From positions 1,442,666 to 1,506,665 of the forward strand of contig KV440964.1 in assembly GCA_001636495.1 (NCBI GenBank): DNA of 64,000 nucleotides, given 5' to 3'. Below are positions 40,181 through 49,860 of this stretch, one piece after another; the stretch's first letter is position 1, and the number at the start of each line of letters is the position of its first letter. Made by a program: the position numbers and the translations under genes. Source of the DNA: Sutcliffiella horikoshii (GTDB lineage: Bacteria > Bacillota > Bacilli > Bacillales > Bacillaceae_I). Under the pieces are notes generated by a model. That model searched no databases. It was not told where the DNA came from and worked only from the letters and a program-made list of their open reading frames with translations.

Positions 40181-41800
40181 ATGTCAACATCCAATATATT
40201 AAGAGGTACCTTGATCTTGACAGTCGGAACGATGCTGTCGCGGATTTTAGGTCTAGTTTATATTTTCCCGTTTCATGCCATGGTTGGTAATGATGCAGGA
40301 GATCTTTATTCATATGCATATGTTTTATACTCTGTTTTTCTAAGTGCGGCTACCCTCGGTGTTCCTTTGGCAGTCTCCAAATTTGTCGCAAAATACAATG
40401 CGCTTGGCGAATATAGTGTAGGTAGAAAATTATTTCGTTCTGGAATCTTTGTAATGAGTGTGTCCGGTATTGTCTCATTTTTAGCATTATTTATTCTGGC
40501 TCCATATCTTTCACCAATAGTAATGGGTGGAGAAGAGGGGATGTACTCATTTGAAGATGTCACCTATGTGGTCCGAATGGTAAGTGTAGCTTTACTGCTC
40601 GTCCCAATCATGAGCTTAATACGCGGTTTTTTCCAAGGGTATGAATCCATGGGACCAACTGCTATTTCTCAGGTGGTGGAGCAGCTTGTCAGAATCATAT
40701 TTCTTTTGGGAAGTCTGTATGTAATTCTCAATGTATTAGAGGGGGATATGACAGTTGCCATCGGATTTGCCACGTTTGCCGCGTTTATCGGAGCAATTGG
40801 CGGACTTGCCATTTTAGTATGGTATTGGTTTAAAAGGAAAAAACATCTGGATACATTCCTTGAAAAAGATCCCGACACCGTAGAAATCTCTTATAAAAGC
40901 ATGTACAAAGAATTGGTATCATACGCCATGCCATTCGTGTTTGTCGGCTTGGCAATGCCATTATACCAGTTGATCGATACACTATCCTTCAACAGGGCGA
41001 TGGTGATGGCAGGGTACGCTATAGATGATGCCAGGATAGCTTTTGGTATCATAAACAATTATGGCCAAAAACTAATTATGATTCCAATAACGTTGGCGAC
41101 AGCTTTTGCACTGAGCCTGCTGCCTGCTATAACAAAGTCCTTTATCAATGGCCAACATCATAGCTTGCAAAAACAACTTAGTGTAACATTGCAGATCTTG
41201 CTTTTCTTGACTGTCCCGGCGTGTATAGGATTATCACTTCTTGGAGGCCCGGCGTATGCAGCTTTCTTCTCTTATGATCCATTAGGCGGGCAGTTATTGA
41301 CTTGGTATGCGCCGACCGCGATTCCACTGGCGATATTTACCGTTACTGCCTCCGTATTGCAAGGAATCAACAGGCAGAAATATACGGTAGTGGGACTTGC
41401 AATCGGATTGTTATTGAAACTTGTCCTGAATTACCCATTCATTCTTCTAATGGGTGCGGAAGGATCCATCGTGGCTACGGCAGTCGGCTATACAGCTAGT
41501 GTTGCAGTAAATCTATGGGCTATCAAGAAATTTACAGACTTTGATTATTCCATGGTTCTCAGACGCGGCCTTCTCATGACGATCTTCAACATCATCATGA
41601 TTGGAGCGGTCCTGGTTGCCCTCTATTTCTTGGCAGGCTTCGTCCCTTATAGTGAAGGACGTCTGCAGGCAATCATTGTAGTCGGAGTAAGCGCAATTGT
41701 AGGAGCAGGCATCTACTTCTTCCTCAGCTACAGAAGTAACCTGTTAATGTATCTGTTCGGTAATCGTTTTTCATTTTTAAATAGAAAAGAAAGAGGATAG
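40181..41800 (+). CDS. ytgP: Lipid II flippase MurJ-like (YtgP)
   Basis: 539-residue MOP-superfamily (MVF) membrane protein with about 14 TM helices: NILRGTLILTVGTMLSRILGLVY start, TLGVPLAVSKFVAKYNALGE and VPIMSLIRGFFQGYESMGPTAISQVVEQLVRI are hallmark segments of YtgP/MurJ. It flips lipid-linked peptidoglycan precursors across the membrane. RBS GGTAGGGA. Downstream rsuA is 51 bp away on the same strand. Confidence 0.92.
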   Translation: MSTSNILRGTLILTVGTMLSRILGLVYIFPFHAMVGNDAGDLYSYAYVLYSVFLSAATLGVPLAVSKFVAKYNALGEYSVGRKLFRSGIFVMSVSGIVSFLALFILAPYLSPIVMGGEEGMYSFEDVTYVVRMVSVALLLVPIMSLIRGFFQGYESMGPTAISQVVEQLVRIIFLLGSLYVILNVLEGDMTVAIGFATFAAFIGAIGGLAILVWYWFKRKKHLDTFLEKDPDTVEISYKSMYKELVSYAMPFVFVGLAMPLYQLIDTLSFNRAMVMAGYAIDDARIAFGIINNYGQKLIMIPITLATAFALSLLPAITKSFINGQHHSLQKQLSVTLQILLFLTVPACIGLSLLGGPAYAAFFSYDPLGGQLLTWYAPTAIPLAIFTVTASVLQGINRQKYTVVGLAIGLLLKLVLNYPFILLMGAEGSIVATAVGYTASVAVNLWAIKKFTDFDYSMVLRRGLLMTIFNIIMIGAVLVALYFLAGFVPYSEGRLQAIIVVGVSAIVGAGIYFFLSYRSNLLMYLFGNRFSFLNRKERG

Positions 41801-41851
41801 AGGTCTCGTATCGAAAGGGGGCCTCTTTCCCTATGAAAGGAGCGGCAAATA

Positions 41852-42562
41852 ATGAGATTAGATAAAATGCTTGCTAACAGCGGCTTTGGTACTCGAAAAG
41901 AAGTGAAAAAGCTGCTTAAAACGGGTGTGGTAAAAGTGGATGGTAATGTGGTGAAGGATGCTAAGGTGCATGTGGATCCAGACGAGCAGGAGGTAACAGT
42001 ACATGAAGATATCGTGGAATACCGTGAGTTCATCTACCTTATGATGCATAAGCCACCTGGACTGCTATCTGCCACAGAAGACCATCGCCAGGAAACCGTG
42101 GTGGACATCTTGCAGGAAGAGGACAAAATCTTTGAACCATTCCCGGTGGGGCGACTTGATAAAGATACAGAGGGCCTGCTTATTTTGACAAACGATGGGC
42201 AGCTTGCGCACCAGTTGCTATCACCGAAAAAGCATGTGCCAAAAACCTATTATGCGAAAATTGATGGAGAGGTTACTGTGGAGGATATCGAAGCGTTCAA
42301 ACAAGGTGTCACGCTTGATGATGGCTACGAAACCCTACCAGCAGAGCTCAACATCCTTGAAACTGGTCCAGAATCTGAAATTGAGATTACCATTGTAGAA
42401 GGGAAGTTCCATCAAGTGAAGCGGATGTTCCAGGCGGTTGGAAAGACTGTCACCTACCTGAAGCGTTTGAGTATGGGGGAACTGAAGCTCGATGAGGATT
42501 TGGAGCTTGGTGAATATCGTGAATTGACCGATGAAGAGCTTGAACTATTGCAGAGAAGATAA
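41852..42562 (+). CDS. rsuA: 16S rRNA pseudouridine synthase (RsuA family)
   Basis: 236 residues. The N-terminal S4 RNA-binding domain (1-48, MRLDKMLANSGFGTRKEVKKL) is followed by the catalytic domain with GRLDKDTEGLLILTNDG, Asp103 being the nucleophile, and KTYYAKI and EGKFHQVKRM further on. It isomerises a uridine in 16S rRNA, U516 in E. coli. B. subtilis YtzG is the counterpart. RBS AAAGGAGCGG. Confidence 0.93.
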   Translation: MRLDKMLANSGFGTRKEVKKLLKTGVVKVDGNVVKDAKVHVDPDEQEVTVHEDIVEYREFIYLMMHKPPGLLSATEDHRQETVVDILQEEDKIFEPFPVGRLDKDTEGLLILTNDGQLAHQLLSPKKHVPKTYYAKIDGEVTVEDIEAFKQGVTLDDGYETLPAELNILETGPESEIEITIVEGKFHQVKRMFQAVGKTVTYLKRLSMGELKLDEDLELGEYRELTDEELELLQRR

Positions 42563-42571
42563 ATAATGAAG

Positions 42572-42604
42572 AGCCCCACTCCTTAACAAAAGGAATGGGG
42601 CTTT
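42572..42604. terminator. Terminator after rsuA
   Basis: AGCCCCACTCCTT (42572-42584) / AAGGAATGGGGCT (42590-42602) with one mismatch and a 5-nt loop, TT after it. Shared with convergent ytzE. Confidence 0.85.
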
Positions 42605-42631
42605 ATTGTGCAATTTTTTGTATATGTAGTC

Positions 42632-42853
42632 CTATGAAGTCAACCTAACTTTTTTCTGCGTAGTAGTCCACTTACCTTTCGTTGGACTTTGAACCAGCTC
42701 ATTAAATGCCAGCACATTTAAATCACGCTGGACGGTTCGGGGTGTAATCCCAAATTCATCGACCAACTGTTGTGTAGAGACAGTTCCCTTTTCATGAATA
42801 AACATGTAGACGGCTTTAATACGGGTTAGCATACGGTTAGTTGAAGGCTTCAA
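42632..42853 (-). CDS. ytzE: DeoR-type winged-helix protein YtzE
   Basis: 73-residue stand-alone DeoR N-terminal HTH: IKAVYMFIHEKGTVSTQQLVDEFGITPRTVQRDLNVL with recognition helix TPRTVQRDL. The effector domain of full DeoR proteins is absent, as in B. subtilis YtzE. The start is TTG at 42853 with AAGGAG ten bases ahead; first internal Met is residue 8. Confidence 0.85.
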   Translation of the reverse strand: MKPSTNRMLTRIKAVYMFIHEKGTVSTQQLVDEFGITPRTVQRDLNVLAFNELVQSPTKGKWTTTQKKVRLTS

Positions 42854-43147
42854 AAAACCACTCCTTATCCGGTATTTAACATGGTACTACTCGCTAAATT
42901 CTTGATGGTAGGTGTTAGGTATTTAGTTAGTTTATATTGTACACGATTATGTGGAAAAAATTCTAGAATAATGATGCAATTTACACAATATTAACATTTA
43001 GTCTTTATTGTGTTAAGAGAAAATTTAAAATACATGAGTCTATATACATTATTTTACACTACTCGACAACTTTCTGCTAGTAATTATTAGAAAAATGTGA
43101 AACTTTCGACCTAATCCATCGTATGAATACTCTAGAGGAGGGATCAG

Positions 43148-43864
43148 ATGATGGAACTATTAACTTTAACATTACGAAAAGCAGGATATGATGAAGACAT
43201 GTCGATAGTCCAGGATATTAATTTTACTGTTTCTAAAGGAGAAATGGTTGGACTGATTGGTCCGAACGGAGCAGGTAAAAGTACGACCATCAAGACGCTC
43301 CTTGGATTGAATCCATTTTATGAAGGGGACATATCACTTCCTTCCGATAAATCGTATGCCTACATCCCGGAAAAACCGGTATTTTATTATGATATGACTT
43401 TATGGGAACATATTGATTTGATGGCATCTTTACTAAAGATAGAAGAAAAGGTTTGGAGGGAGCGAGTGGAGGAGCTGTTAAAGTTATTTGATTTGGAAAA
43501 AGTCATCCATGAATCTCCGGCCACCTTTTCTAAAGGGATGCAGCAAAAAGCCATGTTGATTTTTGCCATAATGTCCAGACCTTCTTTGTATATTGTGGAT
43601 GAGCCTTTTATAGGCCTTGATCCGATTGCAACGAAGAAACTTCTCCATCTTTTTGCACAGGAACAAGCAAGAGGTGTCGGCATATTGTTGTGTACGCATG
43701 TGCTGGACACTGCAGAAAAAATTTGTGACAGGTTTATTCTTTTGGCTGAAGGGCGCAAGAAAGCGGAAGGGACGTTAATGGATATTCAGACAGATTGCCA
43801 TCTTCCAGGCGCTTCGTTGCTCGATTGTTTTTATACCCTATCTTCCAGGGAGCAAGAGGGATGA
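43148..43864 (+). CDS. ythP: ABC transporter ATP-binding protein YthP (EcsA-like)
   Basis: 238-residue ATPase: Walker A GPNGAGKST near residue 37-45, signature TFSKGMQQKAM, Walker B YIVDEPFIGLDP. It is the partner of the EcsB-like membrane protein that overlaps it by 4 bp (ATGA). RBS GAGGAGGG; two adjacent ATGs (43148 and 43151) are possible. Substrate or process unknown; EcsAB in B. subtilis affects secretion and proteolysis. Confidence 0.9.
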   Translation: MMELLTLTLRKAGYDEDMSIVQDINFTVSKGEMVGLIGPNGAGKSTTIKTLLGLNPFYEGDISLPSDKSYAYIPEKPVFYYDMTLWEHIDLMASLLKIEEKVWRERVEELLKLFDLEKVIHESPATFSKGMQQKAMLIFAIMSRPSLYIVDEPFIGLDPIATKKLLHLFAQEQARGVGILLCTHVLDTAEKICDRFILLAEGRKKAEGTLMDIQTDCHLPGASLLDCFYTLSSREQEG

Positions 43865-44997
43865 CGGCATTTCAAATATACAGGGAGCGCCTCAAACAAG
43901 AGCGAAAATATCAATGGAAGAACACGAAAGCCGTTGTTGATTGGACGATTCTAGTCTATATTGTCCTTACATTAGTATTCGTTGCTGCCATGGTTTATGA
44001 TATGTTTCCGAGTTTTATCGCCTTGCTTCAGGAATTGCCATACGGTCTGACCCTATTTGTCATCTACTATCTCGCATGGACAGGGACTATCCGAGTACTC
44101 TATCACCAAGCGGATTCCTATTTTTTTGTTCACCGAAAAGACTTGTTAAATGGATTGAAAAAATATGGCGTGTTATCTGGTGCTATTATTAATATGATGA
44201 AGGCGGCGTTGTTAGCCAGCATTTCCTACCTCCTTATGGAGGCGGTTAGCCCTTCCATGCTACCGCTTGGTGAATGGCTTCTATTTTATTCCGTTCTGTT
44301 CTTATTCATCACCATTCTTGGGAAAGTCATAGACTTGTACTGGTCTGGTTGGAAGGGGAAAGGAATCCATTTTCTATTATTCCTATTCATTGGGGCTTTG
44401 GCCTATCTTACAATGGATAGAGGTATCTTGTTGATAGCGATTGCTATTCTTGTGCCGGGGACTGTTCTAATGCATGTAATCTACCTGCGGACGGAAAGTT
44501 TCTTGGTGGATATGGCCCATAATGAAAAAATTCGTCAAAAATATGTCGGCATGATTTTTTATGCATCCGAATATGTCCATGTACCACGTGCTTCAGAGAG
44601 AACAAAACCTTTATTTTTTAGGGACTCAAAAAGGATTCTTGAGGATAGGAGACCACACAGCGCCCTGACTGAATTGTTCTTTAAATATTTGTTGCGAAAT
44701 TCCCGCCATATTTTCTCTTACCTGCAAATAATCGGAATCACCATTGCTGTCATGGGGTATCTCCCGTTGTGGATGACATTCGGCTTGTTTATGGCGTTTT
44801 TCTTTTTTCTGAAAGAATGGTTAAATATAGTATATGATGAATTGGTGGGCCATCCCTTTTTAAACATGCACAAAGGAAAGAAGCTAGTTCAAGAGCAATA
44901 TCAAGACCTTGTAACAAGATGGCTGTACTATCCTGCTGTCGGGTTGGTTGGATTTGTGCTCATCATGAATACGCTTTTTCATTTTCTAATGAGGTGA
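43861..44997 (+). CDS. ythQ: ABC transporter permease YthQ (EcsB-like)
   Basis: 378-residue membrane protein of the EcsB family, with about eight or more hydrophobic helices and the start MTAFQIYRERLKQERKYQWKNTKAVVDW. ATG 43861 overlaps the ythP stop. The frame continues upstream but inside ythP. It forms the exporter with YthP. Confidence 0.9.
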   Translation: MTAFQIYRERLKQERKYQWKNTKAVVDWTILVYIVLTLVFVAAMVYDMFPSFIALLQELPYGLTLFVIYYLAWTGTIRVLYHQADSYFFVHRKDLLNGLKKYGVLSGAIINMMKAALLASISYLLMEAVSPSMLPLGEWLLFYSVLFLFITILGKVIDLYWSGWKGKGIHFLLFLFIGALAYLTMDRGILLIAIAILVPGTVLMHVIYLRTESFLVDMAHNEKIRQKYVGMIFYASEYVHVPRASERTKPLFFRDSKRILEDRRPHSALTELFFKYLLRNSRHIFSYLQIIGITIAVMGYLPLWMTFGLFMAFFFFLKEWLNIVYDELVGHPFLNMHKGKKLVQEQYQDLVTRWLYYPAVGLVGFVLIMNTLFHFLMR

Positions 44998-45001
44998 TAA
45001 G

Positions 45002-46417
45002 ATGACGAAAATTAATTGGCTAGAAGAAGTGGAAAAAAGAAAAGAATCACTAATAAAAGATACACAGGAATTCTTACAGATCAATAGTGTCTTGAATGAA
45101 GAGGAAGCAAGCTCTGAGGCTCCTTTTGGAAAAGGAATAGAAGAGGCGCTTCAATATTTATTACATAAAGGGGAAGCGGACGGTTTCCTTACGAAAAATG
45201 TCGACCATTATGCAGGGCATATTGAACATGGCCAAGGAGAAGAACTGCTGGGTATCCTGTGTCATGTTGATGTAGTGCCAGAGGGGGATGGCTGGACAGA
45301 TGAACCGTTCAGCGCCACCATCCGTGACGGGAAAATCTTCGCACGGGGAGCGATGGATGATAAAGGACCGACCATGGCGGCTTATTATGCACTGAAAATA
45401 GTTAAAGAGCTAGACCTACCTCTGTCTAAACGTGTGCGTATCATTATCGGGACAGACGAGGAAAGCAGCTGGCAGTGCGTAGATCATTATTTTAAAAACG
45501 AAGAAATGCCGACGATGGGGTTTGCACCTGATGCGGACTTCCCGATCATCTATGCGGAAAAGGGATTAGGGGATATCGAGCTCCGGTTAAATTTTAAAGG
45601 GGAGACGGCATCTGCAAAGAGCACTTTATTAACGTTTGATTCTGGTCGCCGATTGAACATGGTGCCGGATCATGCAAAAGCATCACTTGAAGTGACAGAA
45701 GAAATGGACGCAATCACTCACGCTTTTAATGATTATATTTCTGAAAAAGGAATCGAGGGTGGATATACGAAGGAAGGAAATGCCTTGTTCCTTAATATCA
45801 AAGGTGTTTCAGCCCACGCAATGGAACCGGATAATGGAACAAATGCAGGTTACCACTTGGCGACCTTCCTTCATTCTGTAGGATTGGATGAAAGAGGTGC
45901 ATCGTATGTTGGTTTTATCAGTGAAAAGCTTGCATTTGATTCCCGTGGGAAGAAGCTTAACATCCATTTCCATGATGAGATTACCGACGATTTAACCATT
46001 AATACAGGTCTTTTCCGTTTTGACCGTGAAACCTCTGTCGGCACTTTAGGTGTAAACATTCGTTTTCCGGTAACTTGTGATACAAAGGAATCAGAAGCGC
46101 AGATGCGTAAAGAAGCAGAGGCACATGGCTTTGAAGTGTACAAATTCAATGTTGCTCCTGCCCACCATGTACCGCAGGATCACGAACTTATTCAGACGTT
46201 GCAAAAGGTATATGAAGAGCAAACTGGTGAGAAAGCGGAGTTATTGTCCATCGGTGGCGGAACCTATGCGAGGTCGCTGGAAGCAGGGGTCGCTTTTGGT
46301 CCGCTTTTCCCTGGCAGGGAGGACGTAGCCCATCAAAAAGATGAGCACATATATATTGAGGATCTCATCAAGGCGACTGCCATCTATGCCCAAGCCATCT
46401 ATGAATTAGCGAAATAA
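45002..46417 (+). CDS. ytjP: M20 dipeptidase, PepV-like (YtjP)
   Basis: 471-residue metallopeptidase. GILCHVDVVPEGDGW carries the first metal His/Asp, ARGAMDDKGPTMAAYYALK the bridging Asp, TDEESSWQCVDHYF the catalytic Glu pair, and PDADFPIIYAEKG a further ligand region. The insert typical of PepV is present. It cleaves dipeptides in the cytoplasm. RBS GAGGTGATAAG. It follows ythQ by 4 bp, so the three genes form one operon. Confidence 0.93.
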   Translation: MTKINWLEEVEKRKESLIKDTQEFLQINSVLNEEEASSEAPFGKGIEEALQYLLHKGEADGFLTKNVDHYAGHIEHGQGEELLGILCHVDVVPEGDGWTDEPFSATIRDGKIFARGAMDDKGPTMAAYYALKIVKELDLPLSKRVRIIIGTDEESSWQCVDHYFKNEEMPTMGFAPDADFPIIYAEKGLGDIELRLNFKGETASAKSTLLTFDSGRRLNMVPDHAKASLEVTEEMDAITHAFNDYISEKGIEGGYTKEGNALFLNIKGVSAHAMEPDNGTNAGYHLATFLHSVGLDERGASYVGFISEKLAFDSRGKKLNIHFHDEITDDLTINTGLFRFDRETSVGTLGVNIRFPVTCDTKESEAQMRKEAEAHGFEVYKFNVAPAHHVPQDHELIQTLQKVYEEQTGEKAELLSIGGGTYARSLEAGVAFGPLFPGREDVAHQKDEHIYIEDLIKATAIYAQAIYELAK

Positions 46418-46451
46418 CATATTTATCCCAAATATAATTGTGGTAGAATGG

Positions 46452-46489
46452 AAAGGTTACTTCCCTTAAGGGGCGGTAACCTTTTACTT
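46452..46489 (+). terminator. Terminator after ytjP
   Basis: AAAGGTTAC (46452-46460) / GTAACCTTT (46476-46484), an inner CCCTTAAGGG palindrome, then TACTTTTT. Confidence 0.75.
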
Positions 46490-46525
46490 TTTCCTTTAAC
46501 TGACGAGAAGAAAGAAGGATATATC

Positions 46526-47704
46526 ATGAGCACTGCCTATATGAAAGACAAAACAACTCGCTATTTTTACAGTTTTTACTTTTTAACATTTTTCAGCTTC
46601 GGGGCTCTATTTCCGTTGCTGACCGTATATTTGAAAGAAGATGTGGGATTGAGCGGATCACAAATCGGGATGATTATGTCGATAAGTCCGGTTGTGATGA
46701 TATTCGTTCAGCCTTTGTGGGGAGTCTTTAGCGACTATACTCAAAGACCAAAACAAATTCTCATCTGGACACTGTTTCTTACAGCGGTAACAGGGGTTGC
46801 CTTTTCATTTATGGAGAGCTACGGTGCACTTCTTGCCGTTGCGTTTCTGTTGGCTGTTACGCAAAGTGCCCTTGTGCCCATTTCAGACAGCATTACCCTT
46901 AATTATGTTCAGAGGACAAAAGGTAATTACGGTTCCATCAGGTTATGGGGAGCTATTGGTTTTGCAGTGGCCGTCCTGGTTGCAGGGTGGCTTTCTGATT
47001 ACTTTTCCTTAAAAGTGATTTTCTTTACTTTTGCAATAGCTTTATTGCTAGGCACGGTGGTATCGAGCTTTCTACCAAAAGAAAGTCAAACGATTAGTTT
47101 GAATGTTCGTGATGGCATCGGAACGCTCATGAAATTGCCTAAATTTGTGATGTTCCTTGTGACGACTTTTCTTATATTCGGTCCTGTATTCGCCAATAAT
47201 TTTTACTTTGGCTTGTTCATTACGGATATCGGTGGCACCGTTACGGGAGTCGGAATTGCTTTCTTGCTCGCTGCCGGTAGTGAGGCGCCATTTATGAGGG
47301 TGGCAGGCAAGTGGATCGCCCGATTTGGACTTCATGCAATCATGATCAGTGCAGCGTCGATTGCGATGGTACGCTGGGTGCTTTATTTCTTTGAACCGCC
47401 GCTTTATGTGGTGTATGCGACTACGATTGCCCAAGGTTTCTCTGTGGGACTTTTCATTCCGGCAGCGCTACAGTTTGTGCGGGATATTGCCCCATCCTCT
47501 GCTCGTGCTACAGCGGTTTCTCTTTACACTGCAGTAGGTAATGGGCTTGGCAGTTGGTTCTGTACGTTTTTTGGCGGCTTTATTGCAGAGTATTATTCCG
47601 TTGCGCATGTTTATTTGTTCTTCGGCCTATTAACAATGTGCGGATTAGTCTTCATCATGATGATCAACCAAGCCGATAAAAAAGCACTCGCCAAAGCCTC
47701 ATAA
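46526..47704 (+). CDS. MFS transporter (nucleoside/sugar-like, MFS_1-like)
   Basis: 392-residue protein of about 12 TM helices of the LacY/NupG-like branch: FYFLTFFSFGALFPLLTVYLKEDVGLSGSQIG, WGVFSDYTQRPK (motif A variant) and YGSIRLWGAIGFAVAVLVAGWLSDY are typical. The start at 46526 follows AGAAGGAT; an upstream frame (46448) passes through the ytjP terminator. Substrate unknown. Confidence 0.82.
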   Translation: MSTAYMKDKTTRYFYSFYFLTFFSFGALFPLLTVYLKEDVGLSGSQIGMIMSISPVVMIFVQPLWGVFSDYTQRPKQILIWTLFLTAVTGVAFSFMESYGALLAVAFLLAVTQSALVPISDSITLNYVQRTKGNYGSIRLWGAIGFAVAVLVAGWLSDYFSLKVIFFTFAIALLLGTVVSSFLPKESQTISLNVRDGIGTLMKLPKFVMFLVTTFLIFGPVFANNFYFGLFITDIGGTVTGVGIAFLLAAGSEAPFMRVAGKWIARFGLHAIMISAASIAMVRWVLYFFEPPLYVVYATTIAQGFSVGLFIPAALQFVRDIAPSSARATAVSLYTAVGNGLGSWFCTFFGGFIAEYYSVAHVYLFFGLLTMCGLVFIMMINQADKKALAKAS

Positions 47705-47752
47705 CTTTTTAAGAATGAGTGCCTGCAGCGAAAAGGAACGGTTAAAATAAAC

Positions 47753-47785
47753 AAAGACCCTTAGCTCATGCAGCCAAGGGTCTTT
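47753..47785. terminator. Bidirectional terminator between MFS gene and cysteine synthase
   Basis: AAAGACCCTT..GCT (47753-47766) / AGC..AAGGGTCTTT (47772-47785) with a 5-nt loop. Confidence 0.88.
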
Positions 47786-47788
47786 CCT

Positions 47789-48727
47789 TTATTCATTCTC
47801 AAAATCAAACAGGTCAGTAGACAAATATCTCTCCCCCGTATCGCATGCGATACACACCACTACATCATCAGGAGTCAAACGTTTAGCCACTTCAATGGCA
47901 GAAAAACACGCAGCACCTGAAGAAGGACCAACCAAAATACCTTCATGACGAGCAAGCTTACGAGTGATATCATATGCATCCTCATCTTTAATCTTGAAAA
48001 TCTCATCATAAACTTCCTGGTTCAAGATGTCCGGGATAAATCCAGGACTTGTTCCGACAAGTTTGTGCTTTCCAGGTTTTCCTCCAGATAATACAGGTGA
48101 TCCAGCGGGTTCCACCACGTGTACGGTCAGCCCTTCATAATGCTTCTTCAACTCTTCGCCTGTTCCAGTGATGGTTCCGCCAGTGCCGGCAGTTGCCACA
48201 AACGCAGTCAACGGCTTACCGATCTGCTCCATTCCATCAATGATTTCCAATGCGGTGGATTTGCGGTGTGCATCGGAATTGGCATGGTTTTCGAACTGCA
48301 TCGGCATGAAACTGTTCGGAATTTCCTTTACCAGCTCCTGCGCTTTTTTGATAGCACCTGGCATTTTTTCATCCCCTGGAGTCAATACTACCTCTGCACC
48401 ATATGCTTTTAATAGATTGACGCGCTCCTTGGACATGGTATCGGGCATGATAAGTATTGCTTTATATCCCCTTGCAGCGGCATTCATCGCAAGGCCGATA
48501 CCCGTGTTGCCACTTGTGGGCTCAATGATGGTTGCGCCAGGCTTGATAAAGCCATCTTTTTCAGCTTGTATGATCATATTAAAAGCGGCTCTATCCTTTA
48601 CGCTTCCGCTCGGATTTTGAAATTCCAATTTCAAGTACACCGTTGCAGCGCCTTCTGGGACGATGCGGTTCAATTTAACCAAAGGAGTATCTCCTATTAA
48701 ATCAGCCATATTGGTAACAACCTTCAC
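47789..48727 (-). CDS. ytkP: Cysteine synthase (O-acetylserine sulfhydrylase), YtkP-like
   Basis: 312-residue PLP enzyme. PLP Lys44 lies in NPSGSVKDRAAFNMI, phosphate-binding TSGNTG is near residue 69, and GTGGTITGTGEELK and PSSGAA are present. Reaction: O-acetylserine + sulfide to cysteine. B. subtilis YtkP is the positional counterpart. The start is GTG at 48727 with AAAGG upstream. No CymR- or S-box-like leader was recognised. Confidence 0.88.
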   Translation of the reverse strand: MKVVTNMADLIGDTPLVKLNRIVPEGAATVYLKLEFQNPSGSVKDRAAFNMIIQAEKDGFIKPGATIIEPTSGNTGIGLAMNAAARGYKAILIMPDTMSKERVNLLKAYGAEVVLTPGDEKMPGAIKKAQELVKEIPNSFMPMQFENHANSDAHRKSTALEIIDGMEQIGKPLTAFVATAGTGGTITGTGEELKKHYEGLTVHVVEPAGSPVLSGGKPGKHKLVGTSPGFIPDILNQEVYDEIFKIKDEDAYDITRKLARHEGILVGPSSGAACFSAIEVAKRLTPDDVVVCIACDTGERYLSTDLFDFENE

Positions 48728-48900
48728 AACTACACAACCTTTCTTTCACATGCATCTAATAATTCGTATTGTAACATAAAATAGAAAAACGGACTAAACG
48801 GATGAATTATTGGGGTATTAACTAACCATATGGTCTATTTGATGCTAAGATACTATTCAAGGTGTTGTAATTTATCTGCTAAAATAAGAAAGGTGAGACA

Positions 48901-49452
48901 ATGACAACCCAAACCCATTATTTTATAGCGGTTCCTCTTCCACAGGAGTTAAAGGAAGAGTTACATGTATATATGAAAGATTTGAAAGACAAGTATCCAT
49001 TCAGCAGGTGGGTACATCCTGATGATTTGCATCTGACGCTCGCCTTCCTTGGGAATATGGATGCTGCCCAAAAGGAAAAGCTTATTTCGTTGATGTTAGA
49101 TACTGCATCGCATCATCATCCTTTTTCACTCACCTTAAGTGAGTTGGGAACGTTCGGAAATCCCCAGTCACCCAGAATATTTTGGCTTGGGATAGAAAAA
49201 TCTCCTTTTTTGAACTCCCTACGTAAAGATGTTTATGCTGCGTGTGGACAGGTAGGGTTCCAGCTTGATTCCCGGCCGTTCCATCCACATATCACGCTGG
49301 CAAGGAAGTGGAAGGGACCAGGATCCATAAACCAGGACACCCTTTATAGCGAAAAGAAAGGGTCTTTTGAAGTACATGAAATCATTCTTTACGAGACACA
49401 TCTCAACAGATTGCCGAAGTACGAAGAAAAGGAAATTTTTCCATTAGTATAG
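48901..49452 (+). CDS. thpR: RNA 2',3'-cyclic phosphodiesterase (2H family)
   Basis: 183-residue 2H phosphoesterase with the two HxTx motifs: HLTLAFLG near residue 43 and HITLARK near residue 127. B. subtilis YtlP is the counterpart. It opens 2',3'-cyclic phosphates on RNA; historically called 2'-5' RNA ligase. RBS AAAGGTGAG. Confidence 0.92.
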   Translation: MTTQTHYFIAVPLPQELKEELHVYMKDLKDKYPFSRWVHPDDLHLTLAFLGNMDAAQKEKLISLMLDTASHHHPFSLTLSELGTFGNPQSPRIFWLGIEKSPFLNSLRKDVYAACGQVGFQLDSRPFHPHITLARKWKGPGSINQDTLYSEKKGSFEVHEIILYETHLNRLPKYEEKEIFPLV

Positions 49453-49467
49453 GAGTAGATTTAGAGA

Positions 49468-49860
49468 ATGAGGGGAATGAAACTAGTAGTTCAGATAGGT
49501 ATTCTGTATATTTTTTATCGGGTAGGGGCTTATATTCAGGACGTTTTCTCCATTCCGGTACCTGGAAGTATTATTGGCATGTTGCTATTGCTGCTGTTCC
49601 TTATGACAGGTTTCCTAAAGGACAAATACCTTCAGGATGGAGCGTATGTATTGCTTCTATACCTGCCCTTGTTTTTCGTGCCAGCTACAGTCGGGGTCAT
49701 GAATCATTTTGGATTTTTATCGAGCATGGATGGCCTTATCATGCTGTTTGCGCTTTTAGTAGGAACGATATTAGTACTTCTTAGTTCCGGGTTGGTGGCT
49801 CAAAAAACGGCAGAAGCTGTCGATAATAATACAAAGGCTACAAGGAGAGACAGGATATGA
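49468..49860 (+). CDS. CidA/LrgA-family holin-like protein
   Basis: 130 residues, four TM helices, with the family signature IPVPGSIIGMLLLLLFL and LLLYLPLFFVPATVGVM. It forms a pair with the LrgB-like gene that overlaps it by 4 bp. Such pairs modulate autolysis or act as pyruvate/overflow-metabolite transporters. The start may be 49468 or 49477. Confidence 0.88.
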   Translation: MRGMKLVVQIGILYIFYRVGAYIQDVFSIPVPGSIIGMLLLLLFLMTGFLKDKYLQDGAYVLLLYLPLFFVPATVGVMNHFGFLSSMDGLIMLFALLVGTILVLLSSGLVAQKTAEAVDNNTKATRRDRI